NCBI RefSeq assembly: GCF_029223885.1
Contig: NZ_CP119409.1
Location: 584,001 to 648,000, forward strand
Reading direction: 5' to 3'
DNA from: Pararhizobium gei
GTDB lineage: Bacteria; Pseudomonadota; Alphaproteobacteria; Rhizobiales; Rhizobiaceae
DNA length: 64,000 nucleotides
Numbering within the stretch: position 1 is the first letter of the stretch; each line of letters begins with the position of its first letter. Shown one piece after another: positions 40,521-49,613 of the stretch. Below the pieces are notes generated by a model that saw only the letters and a list, made by a program, of their open reading frames with translations, did no database searches and was not told where the DNA came from. The translations under genes were made by a program, and so were the position numbers.

Positions 40521-41837
40521 TCAGTTGGCGGCCTGGAACTCGCGCAGCAGGTCGTTGCCGCGTGTGACGGCGGAATCGAGTGCCTGCTGGGCGTCCTTCG
40601 TGCCGGACAGCAGCGCCTGGAACTCTTCGTCCACGACCTTGCGGACCTGGGTGAAGTTGCCGAAGCGCACGCCCTTGGAATTGGCCGACGGCGTGCCGCG
40701 GGTGATCTGCTTGATCGCGATGTCCGAGCCCGGGTTCTTTTCGTAGTAGCCCTGGCTCTGGCCCAGTTCGTAAGCGGCATTGGTGATCGGCAGGTAGCCG
40801 GTATACTGGTGCCAGTCGGCCTGGACCTCCGGCTTCGACAGATAGCTGAAGAACTTCGCGACGCCCTTGTAGGTCGCATCGTCCTTGCCATTCAGCACCC
40901 ACAGTGTGGCGCCGCCGATGATCGAGTTCTTCGGCTCCTGGATTTCGTCTTTATAATAGGGAAGCTGGGCGAAACCCGGGGTGAAGTCCTTGGCGTTCTT
41001 GATCACACCGGCGCGGCCAGCCGACGAATTCATCGTGATCGCGCATTCCTGGGCATAGAACTTGGTCGCGGCATCATCGCCACCAACCGGACCGCCATAC
41101 TGGAACAGGCCCTCGTCCGACCACGTCTTCAGGTTTGCCCAATGCTTGACCTGCAGCGGGCCGTTGAATTCAAATTCCGTATCGAAGCCGCCAAAGCCGT
41201 TGTCGAGCGAACCGAAGGGCTTGTCATGGATGGCCGACAGGTTCTCGGTTTGAACCCAGGTGATCCAGGCCGACGTGAAACCGCATTTTGCAGCGCCGGA
41301 AGAGACAATCTTTTTCGAGAATTCTTCAACTTCGGCCCATGTCTTCGGCGCGACTTCCGGGTCGAGACCGGCTTTCTTGAAGACGTCCTTGTTGTAGTAC
41401 ATGATCGGCGTGGAGGAGTTGAACGGGAACGACAGGATGTTGCCGTCCGTATCGGAATAGTAGCCGGTCACCGGCGTCAGGAAGGATTTCGTGTCGAAGG
41501 GCTCGCCCTGATCGGCCATCAGCTTGTAAACGGGATAGACGGCGCCCTTGGCGGCCATCATGGTGCCGGTGCCGACTTCGAAGACCTGGACGATGGCCGG
41601 CTGCTGGTTGGCGCGGAAGGCGGCGATTGCGGCTGTCAGGGTTTCCGGATAGGTGCCCTTGTAGACCGGCGTGACGACATAATCGCTCTGGCTGGCGTTG
41701 AAGGTTTTGGCGACCTCCTCGAGCTTCTGTCCGAGTTCGCCGCCCATGGCATGCCACCAGGTGATTTCGGTGGCAGCGAGCGAGGTGGTTGCGGAAAGCG
41801 CCAGCGCGGCGGCGGCAAGAATGAGCTTCTGGATCAT
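40521..41837 (-). CDS. ugpB: sn-Glycerol-3-phosphate-binding protein UgpB
   Basis: A 438-residue periplasmic solute-binding protein. The signal peptide is QKLILAAAALALSATTSLA, and the mature chain begins TEITWWHAMGGELGQKLEEVA, a UgpB hallmark; NSSTPIMYYNKDVFKKAGLDPE is the usual hinge region. It delivers glycerol-3-phosphate or its diesters to UgpAEC and is first in the operon. Confidence 0.95.
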   Translation of the reverse strand: MIQKLILAAAALALSATTSLAATEITWWHAMGGELGQKLEEVAKTFNASQSDYVVTPVYKGTYPETLTAAIAAFRANQQPAIVQVFEVGTGTMMAAKGAVYPVYKLMADQGEPFDTKSFLTPVTGYYSDTDGNILSFPFNSSTPIMYYNKDVFKKAGLDPEVAPKTWAEVEEFSKKIVSSGAAKCGFTSAWITWVQTENLSAIHDKPFGSLDNGFGGFDTEFEFNGPLQVKHWANLKTWSDEGLFQYGGPVGGDDAATKFYAQECAITMNSSAGRAGVIKNAKDFTPGFAQLPYYKDEIQEPKNSIIGGATLWVLNGKDDATYKGVAKFFSYLSKPEVQADWHQYTGYLPITNAAYELGQSQGYYEKNPGSDIAIKQITRGTPSANSKGVRFGNFTQVRKVVDEEFQALLSGTKDAQQALDSAVTRGNDLLREFQAAN

Positions 41838-41899
41838 GACGAGTCCTTTTCACCAGTTGGGATGAGATGGTGGACCGTCGAATAGGCGAGGTTTGTGAC

Positions 41900-41912
41900 G
41901 CTTGGACCAAGC
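41900..41912. promoter_or_regulatory. Palindrome upstream of ugpB
   Basis: GCTTGGACCAAGC is a 6-1-6 palindrome 63 bases before the ugpB start, in the only intergenic space available for the operon promoter. Flanking CTGACAC on the minus strand resembles half of a Pho box, but no second half at the right spacing is seen, so phosphate control is not shown. Confidence 0.3.
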
Positions 41913-41962
41913 TTTTGTGTCAGTTGAATTACAATTCCCGGAGATGATCGTGAGGGAGATCG

Positions 41963-42331
41963 TCAGAATGCATCCTTCAGGTGCCGGGGCCAACGCCAGG
42001 GCAGCACGGCGATAATATCGTAGCGAACCGAAAGGCGCGCGAAATCCGGCTGACGCGCCAGCCAGAGATCGCTTGCAGCGCGAATGCGTTGTTGGGTAAG
42101 GTCCGAAACGGCAAAGACCGACTGGTCCAGCGTGGCGCGGGCCTTGACCTCGACACAGGCGATCAGGTCTCCCTTGCGGGCGATGATGTCGATCTCGCCG
42201 AGCTTGGTGCGGTAGCGGAAGCCGACGATGCGGTAGCCCATGAGAAGCAGGGCCGCTGCCGCCCGATATTCGGCCAACGCGCCGCGCCGCAGTGCCTTCA
42301 GCCGCTTCCTGTCAGGCGCCTCACGCTTCAT
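41963..42331 (-). CDS. yraN: YraN family (UPF0102) endonuclease-like protein
   Basis: A 122-residue protein with a restriction-endonuclease-like fold: GEIDIIARKGDLIACVEVKARA (described, about residues 45-66) holds the D/ExK-type residues. Its role is not firmly known. It overlaps the end of rsmI by 11 bases, the usual rsmI-yraN pairing, so the two are co-expressed. Confidence 0.92.
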   Translation of the reverse strand: MKREAPDRKRLKALRRGALAEYRAAAALLLMGYRIVGFRYRTKLGEIDIIARKGDLIACVEVKARATLDQSVFAVSDLTQQRIRAASDLWLARQPDFARLSVRYDIIAVLPWRWPRHLKDAF

Positions 42332-43250
42332 CGCGTCCCTTCAACTCCAGAAGGCGGTCGTAAAGGTCCTTGCGGTTGAGGCCAGTCTGTTTCGCCGCTT
42401 CGGTTGCGGCCTTGCCGGTTGGCATATCCTTGACGAGCTTCACCAGAATAGCATCGACATCGATCGGATCGGGGGCTGCCGGCGCGTCCGGCGGCGCAAT
42501 CACCAGCACGATCTCGCCTTTTACCGTCGCGCCCTCGTCGTAGAAGGCTTTCAATTCTCTAAGCGTGCCGCGACGAAACTCCTCGAAGGTCTTGGTCAGT
42601 TCCCGGCAGACCGAAGCACGGCGGTCCGGGCCGAGTTCGTCGGCCGCAGCCGTAATCGTCGCCGCAATCCTGTGCGGCGATTCAAAGAAGATCAGCGTTG
42701 CCGGCACGAGAGACAGCTCGCGCAGCCGGTCGCGTCGCGCCTTGTCCTTGGACGGCAGGAAGCCGGCAAAGAAGAAGGCATCGTTCGACAGGCCGGAACC
42801 GACCAGCGCTGCCAGTGGCGCGGATGCCCCGGGGATCGGCACGACCCGGTGGCCAGCCGCAATCGCGATCTGCCCGAGCCGGTAGCCGGGATCCGAGACC
42901 AGCGGCGTGCCGGCATCCGACACCAGCGCCACCGACTTGCCGGCATCGAGCGCCGCCAACAGCTTCGGCCCGGCTTCGTTGGCATTGTGTTCGTGATAGG
43001 CATAGGGCCGGTTGACGATGCCGTAGCGATCGAGCAGCACGCGGGTCACGCGCGTATCCTCGCAGGCCAGCACATCGGCACCGGCCAAGGTCTCCAGCGC
43101 GCGCAGGGTGATATCGGACAGATTGCCGATCGGGGTGGCCACCAGATAGAGCGCCGGCTCCAGCGGGCGGGCAGGAATGGTGGCGTTGTGCAGGCGATAG
43201 GTTTTCTGCCGCTCGCCCGTCTGTGCCTCGCCCGATGCTTGGTTTTCCAC
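42321..43250 (-). CDS. rsmI: 16S rRNA 2'-O-methyltransferase RsmI
   Basis: A SAM-dependent methyltransferase that modifies C1402 of 16S rRNA. Tetrapyrrole-methylase-type signatures are clear: LYLVATPIGNLSDITLRAL, ACEDTRVTRVLL, YHEHN and ALVSDAGTPLVSDPGY. The start is uncertain. GTG at 43250 gives 309 residues and is used; an ATG at 43361 would add a poorly coding 37 residues. Confidence 0.93.
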   Translation of the reverse strand: MENQASGEAQTGERQKTYRLHNATIPARPLEPALYLVATPIGNLSDITLRALETLAGADVLACEDTRVTRVLLDRYGIVNRPYAYHEHNANEAGPKLLAALDAGKSVALVSDAGTPLVSDPGYRLGQIAIAAGHRVVPIPGASAPLAALVGSGLSNDAFFFAGFLPSKDKARRDRLRELSLVPATLIFFESPHRIAATITAAADELGPDRRASVCRELTKTFEEFRRGTLRELKAFYDEGATVKGEIVLVIAPPDAPAAPDPIDVDAILVKLVKDMPTGKAATEAAKQTGLNRKDLYDRLLELKGRDEA

Positions 43251-43422
43251 TGTGGTGTCTTTCCGTGTGTTTTGGCTTGCCTTTATGGGGGAGTGGTACA
43301 GTGGGGACAAGGGCTGACGCGTTGGATGTGGGGCAAGTCGACAGAAGCATTGAAGCAGCAAGACGGCTATTTGGGCCGAGCGGTATTAATATGCCACGGC
43401 AAGAACTGGGATTGCCTGGTTG

Positions 43423-44055
43423 TCAAACCCGTTTAAGGGCAGCAAGGTCACCCGTCTCAAGGAAAATCAAGTTCGCCTCGATTTTTTCAACGGGCCAATC
43501 CCACCAAGCAATATCGAGAAGCTCGCTGATTATCTCCGCGGGGTAGCGCATTCGGATGACCGTGGCCGGGTTTCCTCCAACGACGGCGTAAGCTGGAACG
43601 TCACGGGCAACGACCGATCCTGCGGCAACGATTGCGCCTACACCGATTTGAACACCCGGCATGATGGCTGCATTATGGCCAATCCACACATCGTGCCCGA
43701 CAATTGTATCTTTCACGGGTAGGTCTCTGTAGCCAAAAGTCTCGGGTCTGAAGATGCGGAAAGGGTAGGTTGAAAAGCCCGTCATTGGATGGTTGGCAGA
43801 ACTAGTTATGAAATAACTTCCCCGAGCGATCTGCACAAACTTGCCGATGACCAGCAGTTCGCGGACACTGTGACCCAGGTAGGGGGCAAGTATTTCAGCA
43901 GTGTTCTCCGGCTTACCGGAATGGGTGAAATAGCTGTATTCGCCAATCTCCATGCGCGGATGACTGATGACGTTCTTCAGGTAGACGGTGTCGTGATAGA
44001 GTGTGCCGTCCGGCAGAGTGATTGGGTGCGTTGCATTCACATTGAGAAGAGACAT
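43423..44055 (-). CDS. CatB/Vat-like hexapeptide acetyltransferase
   Basis: A 210-residue xenobiotic acetyltransferase-type protein built of left-handed beta-helix hexapeptide repeats ([20 protein letters not shown] then [13 protein letters not shown], about residues 115-152). The [10 protein letters not shown] start region, SSANHPM with the catalytic-type His, and the FSTYPF stretch match the CatB/Vat group, which acetylates chloramphenicol or streptogramin A; other members use different substrates, so resistance is not shown. Base composition is visibly less GC-rich than its neighbours and it sits beside dnaN in a gap otherwise without genes, both consistent with horizontal transfer. Confidence 0.82.
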   Translation of the reverse strand: MSLLNVNATHPITLPDGTLYHDTVYLKNVISHPRMEIGEYSYFTHSGKPENTAEILAPYLGHSVRELLVIGKFVQIARGSYFITSSANHPMTGFSTYPFRIFRPETFGYRDLPVKDTIVGHDVWIGHNAAIMPGVQIGVGAIVAAGSVVARDVPAYAVVGGNPATVIRMRYPAEIISELLDIAWWDWPVEKIEANLIFLETGDLAALKRV

Positions 44056-44494
44056 TAGAAGTACCGTTCAAATAAGCCAGCGAAGGAGTGTCTCAGGCTA
44101 AACTCCAAGGCAGAAGGAATCCATCGAGCGACTCAAATGCTTTCATGAATGTTTTGAATTGCGCTTTGCTTTACGCTTTACGGTAGCATTCGCATTTAAC
44201 TCATATCGAGATGCAGACAGCCTGATCTACGATACGACTTTGTGGCGATACCGAAAGCCGTTGGGCGGAGGGCTTTTGCCGCATCCACCACCCATAACCC
44301 ACGATACAACTCGCGACGCGATACTGGGGACGACCACCCGACCCCATCCACAATCATCCCCCATCCCCCGCGATAGGCCTTGCATTTCCCGGCGTCTTTC
44401 TGCCATTTTGCGCGTCCACATCTCTGCAGCCAAAAAGCAGTCCAAAATTAGACGCCGGAACACATCCGGCGATGGTTGAAAGCGGTAGCATCCC
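44056..44494. other. Gap between acetyltransferase and dnaN
   Basis: 439 bases without a supportable gene. The part near the acetyltransferase is AT-richer than the genome and holds the near-repeat GCTTTGCTTTACGCTTTACG at about 44161-44180. Just before dnaN, CGCCGGA/TCCGGCG (44453-44471) forms a perfect 7-base hairpin ending 23 bases before the start codon. The dnaN promoter must be here. Confidence 0.5.
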
Positions 44495-45613
44495 ATGCGC
44501 ATTACTCTCGAGCGGTCCAATCTTCTGAAGTCGCTGAACCACGTCCATCGCGTGGTCGAGCGGCGCAACACCATTCCGATCCTCTCGAACGTGCTTCTGC
44601 GCTCCGACGGTGCAAGCCTCGAAATGAAGGCGACCGATCTCGATCTCGAAATCACCGAGGCGACGCCGGCCCAGGTTGAGGTTGCGGGCGCAACGACGGT
44701 GCCGGCGCATCTGTTGTATGACATCGTGCGGAAGCTGCCGGATGGTTCGGAAGTGGCGCTTGCCACCAATGCCGAAGGGACTGCCATGACGGTGCAGTCC
44801 GGCCGCTCGAAATTCTCGCTGCAGTGCCTGCCGCAATCGGATTTCCCGGACCTGACCGCCGGCGTCTTCACCCACACATTCCGCATGAAGGCGACCGACC
44901 TCAAGATGCTGATCGATCGCACACAGTTTGCGATCTCGACAGAGGAAACCCGTTATTATCTGAACGGCATCTATATCCACACGATCGAAAGCAAAGGCCA
45001 GCTGAAGCTGCGTGCCGTCGCGACTGACGGCCACCGCCTTGCCCGCGCCGATCTCGAAGCGCCCTCCGGTTCGGAGGGCATGCCGGGCATCATCATCCCG
45101 CGCAAGACCGTCAGTGAATTGCAGAAGCTCGTCGATAATCCCGATGTCGTCGTCACCGTCGAAGTCTCCGACGCCAAGATACGCCTGACCATCGGTTCGA
45201 TCATCATGACTTCCAAGCTGATCGACGGCACCTTCCCGGATTACCAGCGTGTGATCCCGGCCAACAACGACCGCGAGTTGAAGATCGACTGCCAGTCCTT
45301 TGCGCAGGCTGTCGATCGTGTCTCGACGATTTCCTCGGAACGGGGCCGTGCTGTCAAGCTTGCTCTCTCCGACGGGCAATTGACCCTGACGGTCAACAAT
45401 CCGGATTCGGGCAGCGCAACGGAAGAGCTTGCCGTCGGCTACGATAGCGATCCGCTGGAAATCGGCTTCAATGCAAAATATCTGCTCGATATCACCGCCC
45501 AACTTTCGGGCTCCGAGGCCGTCTTCATGCTGGCCGATGCCGGCTCGCCGACACTGGTGCGCGACATGGCAGGCGATGACGCGCTCTACGTTCTGATGCC
45601 GATGCGGGTCTAG
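44495..45613 (+). CDS. dnaN: DNA polymerase III beta clamp
   Basis: A 372-residue sliding clamp that holds the replicative polymerase on DNA. Three clamp domains fill the length; RITLERSNLLKSLNHVHRVVERRNTIPILSN-type opening (described, residues 2-32), FPDL, TDGHRLA and the C-terminal LMPMRV are diagnostic. In this genome group dnaN is separated from dnaA, here by about 31 kb. Confidence 0.98.
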   Translation: MRITLERSNLLKSLNHVHRVVERRNTIPILSNVLLRSDGASLEMKATDLDLEITEATPAQVEVAGATTVPAHLLYDIVRKLPDGSEVALATNAEGTAMTVQSGRSKFSLQCLPQSDFPDLTAGVFTHTFRMKATDLKMLIDRTQFAISTEETRYYLNGIYIHTIESKGQLKLRAVATDGHRLARADLEAPSGSEGMPGIIIPRKTVSELQKLVDNPDVVVTVEVSDAKIRLTIGSIIMTSKLIDGTFPDYQRVIPANNDRELKIDCQSFAQAVDRVSTISSERGRAVKLALSDGQLTLTVNNPDSGSATEELAVGYDSDPLEIGFNAKYLLDITAQLSGSEAVFMLADAGSPTLVRDMAGDDALYVLMPMRV

Positions 45614-46262
45614 CTGCGCCAGATAGCACGTCGCGTGACAGCCGGAACGATCTCGGGCCGCTGTCGTTTGTTCCCTGCGCGTCCGATTGAAACTATCCTG
45701 AGCGGCGGGGCGCACTCTACCCCTGAGAGGCTGCGCCAAAAGGTTGGTCTTGCTTATGTATCGCCTCGCTTCCGTCGTTTGAGATCAAAGGCGCGTGTTA
45801 CGGCTGCTGGCCCCGGCCAGAGCTTAAGCCGAATAAGACTTTTTCAGCCTTTCTCACACTCGGAACAAGATGCCGGGGCGCTAGCAGAAGCCCGTGACAG
45901 CCATGTCTCGGGTGGACCTGGCTTCGGAGCGACGGCGTTGTGCGGGTGCGGCATGCCGTCGATCCGACAGGAGAGTTCCCGAACGCCGGAATTCGTCGAT
46001 TTTCCGCGCGAGCATTCCATCGCGCTCGTTTGCGCCGATCTCGACAACCTTCAAGAAATCACGTGCACGGTTGATGCAAGCGGTCTGATCGCGCGCTTCG
46101 GTCGCCATGTTCTGCCCGGCGAACGCAGTCAATGACGCGAAAAGACTTGTTTTTGTCGCATCGAGCGTCGCATAGTCAGGGCTCAAATAGTCGCGTCGTC
46201 TCACCCGATGAGATCACATGACGTGATGCTTCAGGCGTCTGCGACCTATGGTGGAGATATGC
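45614..46262. other. 649-base gap between dnaN and pmtA
   Basis: No convincing gene. Two stable elements stand out: GGCGCACTCT/AGAGGCTGCGCC at 45709-45737 and CTGGCC/GGCCAG at 45807-45820, the latter flanked by CGGC/GCCG and followed 12 bases later by a T5 run. A minus-strand frame at 45881-46204 could encode 107 residues, but I see no family and only moderate coding character. A structured small RNA is possible. Confidence 0.4.
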
Positions 46263-46859
46263 ATGAATTTTCGTCTGAAAGAGCGGTTCGGCAAGAAGTT
46301 TGATGAGGAAATCCGTTTCTTTAGGGGCTGGAAAAGCAATATGAAGGCTGTCGGTGCCATTGTACCGACCTCCGGGATCACTGCCCGCCGCATGGCCAGT
46401 GTCATCAATCCGGATTCGGGACTGCCTGTTCTGGAACTCGGACCCGGCACCGGCGTCATCACCAAAGCGATCCTCCAGACAGGCATCGAGCCGAAGAAGC
46501 TGGTTTCCGTCGAGTATTCCACCGATTTTTTCCAGCATCTCGTCAGGACCTACCCAGGCGTCGATTTCGTCAATGGCGATGCCTTCGATCTCGACAAGAC
46601 GCTCGGTCCCGACAGGCAAAAGCAGTTCGACTGCGTTATTTCCGCTGTTCCGCTGCTCAACTTTCCCATGCATGCCAGGGTCTCGCTGATCCAAAATCTC
46701 CTGGCCCGGATTCCCGTCGGCCGGCCCGTGATGCAAATTTCCTATGGCCCTCTGTCGCCCGTCGTCGCCATGCCGGACCGCTACCAGATTTCCCATTTCG
46801 ATTTCGTTGTACGCAACATCCCGCCTGCGCAATTGTGGGTTTATCGCAAGGCGCATTGA
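46263..46859 (+). CDS. pmtA: Phosphatidylethanolamine N-methyltransferase PmtA
   Basis: A 198-residue SAM-dependent methyltransferase that converts phosphatidylethanolamine stepwise to phosphatidylcholine, a main membrane lipid of rhizobia. The start region KKFDEEIRFFRGW, VGAIVPTSGITARRMA, the SAM site VLELGPGTGVITKA near residues 56-69 and the ending YGPLSPVV ... NIPPAQLWVYR match the rhizobial PmtA group closely. The ATG at 46263 has GGAG six bases ahead. Confidence 0.93.
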   Translation: MNFRLKERFGKKFDEEIRFFRGWKSNMKAVGAIVPTSGITARRMASVINPDSGLPVLELGPGTGVITKAILQTGIEPKKLVSVEYSTDFFQHLVRTYPGVDFVNGDAFDLDKTLGPDRQKQFDCVISAVPLLNFPMHARVSLIQNLLARIPVGRPVMQISYGPLSPVVAMPDRYQISHFDFVVRNIPPAQLWVYRKAH

Positions 46860-46952
46860 GAGACGCGGTGGCGCGGCATCGCCGTTTTTCCTTGCGCGCC
46901 TTTCGGCGGCATGCGACTGGGAGCCGTTTGAGCTCTTTAAAGGATGGCAAAA

Positions 46953-47663
46953 ATGACTGCGACCGCACGCGACCGGCTGATCGTTGGCCTTGATGTCCCG
47001 ACCACCGGCGAGGCGGAGGCGATCGTCAAAACACTTGGGGACGACGTGCTGCTCTACAAGATCGGCTATCAGCTGGTCTTTGCCGGCGGGCTGGAACTCG
47101 CCCGCGATCTGGCAGCCGACGGCAAGAAGGTCTTTCTCGACATGAAGCTGCTCGATATCGACAACACGGTCGCCAAGGGCGTCGAGAACATCGTCAGGAT
47201 GGGAATGTCGATGCTCACACTCCATGCCTACCCGAAAGCCATGAAAGCGGCAGTCGAGGCGGCACAGGGTTCCGGCCTGTGTCTCCTGGGCGTTACGGTG
47301 CTGACGTCGATGGATGCCACGGATGTCGCGGAGGCCGGCTACCAGCATGATCCGCATGCGCTTGTGCTTCGCAGGGCGGAACAGGCGCGCCTGGCGGGGA
47401 TGGGCGGCATTGTCTGCTCGGCCGAGGAATCATCGGCCGCCCGCAAAATCCTTGGTCCTGACATGGCGATCGTCACGCCCGGCATACGTCCGGCGGGCAG
47501 TGCCAAGGGAGACCAGAAACGCGTCATGACACCTGCGGATGCTTTGTCGGCCGGGTCCAGTCATCTCGTCGTCGGTCGCCCCATCGTCGAAGCGGCCGCG
47601 CCGAGAGAGGCAGCACTTGCCATCCTGCAAGAGATGAGCGGCGCGTTGAAATCACAAGCGTGA
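46953..47663 (+). CDS. pyrF: Orotidine 5'-phosphate decarboxylase
   Basis: A 236-residue enzyme that makes UMP from OMP. The active-site [13 protein letters not shown] (DxKxxDI, about residues 59-71), VGLDVP start and VTPGIRP near 176-182 are typical of type 1 OMP decarboxylases. An in-frame ATG at 46944 lies inside the AAAGGA ribosome site, so 46953 is preferred. Confidence 0.96.
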   Translation: MTATARDRLIVGLDVPTTGEAEAIVKTLGDDVLLYKIGYQLVFAGGLELARDLAADGKKVFLDMKLLDIDNTVAKGVENIVRMGMSMLTLHAYPKAMKAAVEAAQGSGLCLLGVTVLTSMDATDVAEAGYQHDPHALVLRRAEQARLAGMGGIVCSAEESSAARKILGPDMAIVTPGIRPAGSAKGDQKRVMTPADALSAGSSHLVVGRPIVEAAAPREAALAILQEMSGALKSQA

Positions 47664-47726
47664 CCCTTCAAATGAAATGATCGACGGAAGAGTCAAAACT
47701 GTAGCTTTCAGCAAAGGGACGGGATG

Positions 47727-48014
47727 ATGAGCAAGGGATACTGGATCGCGCGCGTCGATGTTCGTGATGCCGAGCGGTACAAGGACTATGTCGCCGCCGC
47801 CAAGCCGGCCTTCGAAAGGTATGGCGCGCGGTTTCTGGCCCGCGGCGGTGCTTTCAAGCGTCTTGAGGGCGAGGCCCGGGACCGCAACGTGGTCATCGAG
47901 TTTCCATCGCTTGAGGCGGCGGTGGACTGTTACAATTCGCCTGAATATCAGCTTGCCGCGGCAATCCGTCAGGAGGTGGCAAGCGCCGAGATAGTCGTGG
48001 TCGAGGGCGTCTGA
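47727..48014 (+). CDS. DUF1330 family protein
   Basis: A 95-residue dimeric ferredoxin-like-fold protein (start GYWIARVDVRDAERYKDYV; core VVIEFPSLEAAVDCYNSPEY). The family has no firm function. Two adjacent ATGs exist; the second has the better distance from GGGACGGG. It follows pyrF by 63 bases and may share its transcript. Confidence 0.88.
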   Translation: MSKGYWIARVDVRDAERYKDYVAAAKPAFERYGARFLARGGAFKRLEGEARDRNVVIEFPSLEAAVDCYNSPEYQLAAAIRQEVASAEIVVVEGV

Positions 48015-48133
48015 CTTTGCCTCGTCCAGACGGCGTACGCTTTGGGCCGCCGCTCTGATATGCCTTTCCGTTGCAAGATGATTGGTCTATGACGTTCGCA
48101 GAGACCATGCCGTAGATCAGGAGTGCCGCCGCC

Positions 48134-49114
48134 ATGACCTTGTCCAATCTTCCCCAGCTCGTCACCGTTTTCGGCGGGTCAGGATTTGTCGGTCGTCATG
48201 TGGTGCGGGCTCTGGCCAGGCGCGGTTATAATATTCGCGTCGCGGTGCGTCGTCCGGATCTCGCCGGCTTCTTGCAGCCGCTTGGCAATGTTGGGCAGAT
48301 TTCCTTCGTTCAGGCCAACCTGCGCTACCGTCAGTCGGTGGATGCCGCTGTTGAAGGCGCCGATCACGTCGTCAACTGCGTCGGTATCCTCTTCGAAGCC
48401 GGGCGGAACACCTTCGATTCGGTGCAGGATTTCGGCGCACGCGCCATTGCCGAAGCAGCCCGTAGCGCCGGTGCGACATTGACGCATGTTTCCGCAATCG
48501 GCGCCGACGCCAGTGGCCAATCGGTCTATGCCAAATCAAAGGGTCGGGCGGAAAACGCAATCCTGGAGATCAAGCCGGACGCCATCATCTTGCGTCCCTC
48601 GATCGTCTTCGGGCCAGAGGATGGCTTCTTCAACAAATTCGCCGAGATGGCCCGCTTTTCGCCGGCCTTGCCGCTGGTCGGCGGCGGCAATACGGCTTTT
48701 CAGCCTGTCTATGTCGCCGATGTCGCCGAGGCGATTGCCAAATCCGTGGATGGCAAGGTTCCCAGAGGCAGGATCTACGAACTGGGTGGCCCGGATGTGC
48801 TGACATTCAAGAACTGCCTCGAAATCCTGTTGAAGACCATCGATCGGAAACGTGCGCTGGTGCCGTTGCCTTTTGGTGTCGCATCCATGATCGGCTCGGT
48901 CGCGTCTCTGGTGCCCTTCATTGCGCCGCCTTTGACGCCGGATCAGGTTATTCTGCTCAAAAGCGACAATGTCGTTTCCGCTGTTGCGAAAGCAGAGGGC
49001 CGGACCCTGGAAGCGTTCGGCATCGAGCCTGCGTCGGTCGAGGCCATCCTGCCGTCGTATGTGGTGCGCTATCGCCCCAAGGGGCAGTATACCCGCTCCG
49101 GCAGTGCGGCCTGA
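48134..49114 (+). CDS. NDUFA9-like atypical SDR protein
   Basis: A 326-residue NAD(P)-binding protein of the complex I NDUFA9 subfamily. The dinucleotide motif VFGGSGFVGRHVVRAL is at about residues 12-27; later LRPSIVFGPEDGFFNKFA is typical. Bacterial members may assist respiratory complex or quinone function, which is inferred from family. It ends at a good terminator. Confidence 0.88.
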   Translation: MTLSNLPQLVTVFGGSGFVGRHVVRALARRGYNIRVAVRRPDLAGFLQPLGNVGQISFVQANLRYRQSVDAAVEGADHVVNCVGILFEAGRNTFDSVQDFGARAIAEAARSAGATLTHVSAIGADASGQSVYAKSKGRAENAILEIKPDAIILRPSIVFGPEDGFFNKFAEMARFSPALPLVGGGNTAFQPVYVADVAEAIAKSVDGKVPRGRIYELGGPDVLTFKNCLEILLKTIDRKRALVPLPFGVASMIGSVASLVPFIAPPLTPDQVILLKSDNVVSAVAKAEGRTLEAFGIEPASVEAILPSYVVRYRPKGQYTRSGSAA

Positions 49115-49152
49115 ACCCGAGCGGGCCTACAAAATCCGACCAATAAGAAAGC

Positions 49153-49184
49153 TAGGCTGCCGGTGTCCAACGGCGGCCTTTTTT
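49153..49184 (+). terminator. Intrinsic terminator after the NDUFA9-like gene
   Basis: GGCTGCCG, an eight-base loop and CGGCGGCC (one G-T pair) followed by six T. Confidence 0.8.
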
Positions 49185-49362
49185 ATGACCCTAAAGAAAG
49201 CGTTGCAGTTCTGCCGCACCTGAAAAGGCGATTGTTCTTTACCGAGGATTCAGCATCTCCAGATATTGATAGCGACGGTTGCAGCGCATAGACAACAGCC
49301 GCGCCGCTTGGCTTCCAAAAGCAGGCTGGCGCCGTCACATCATTTGAAGAGGCATGGGTTTC

Positions 49363-49521
49363 ATGGGCAAGTCGATCGCAATTTTCTTTGCGTGCGCGGC
49401 ACTTATCGTTCTGGCTGGCTCATTTGCCGCACCGAAGACGGTTGCCGGCAATCGCGGCTGTGCGCCGGCCTATGGCGTTGATCCCTGCACGACGGCCTCG
49501 ATCGGCCGGATCACCGAATAG
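49363..49521 (+). CDS. 52-residue exported peptide with two cysteines
   Basis: A very short gene: signal peptide GKSIAIFFACAALIVLAGSFA, then APKTVAGNRGCAPAYGVDPCTTASIGRITE. Coding is supported by AAGAGG ten bases before the ATG, by a clean signal peptide with an Ala-x-Ala-like exit, by a strong terminator 44 bases after the stop, and by strong GC bias at third positions. The two cysteines (near 33 and 42) could form a disulfide in the periplasm. An in-frame ATG at 49354 would add three residues. Function unknown. Confidence 0.65.
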   Translation: MGKSIAIFFACAALIVLAGSFAAPKTVAGNRGCAPAYGVDPCTTASIGRITE

Positions 49522-49564
49522 AGTTCAAGCCGCACGGCGGCAGTGTTCATGGCGGGGGCCAGGG

Positions 49565-49606
49565 ACCGCATGCAGTCTCCTTTCGGGACACTGCATGCGG
49601 TTTTTT
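49565..49606 (+). terminator. Strong intrinsic terminator after the short peptide gene
   Basis: ACCGCATGCAGT at 49565-49576 pairs with ACTGCATGCGGT at 49590-49601, with CTCC/GGGA extending part of the loop, followed by TTTTTT. Confidence 0.9.
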
Positions 49607-49613
49607 CATGGCC

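Noticed and set aside
41900..41930. Possible Pho box upstream of ugpB
   Set aside because: Only one half-site-like CTGACAC is present; the second half at 11-base spacing does not match.
45881..46204. 107-residue minus-strand frame downstream of dnaN
   Set aside because: No recognisable domain and only moderate third-position bias; kept as part of the gap description rather than called as a gene.
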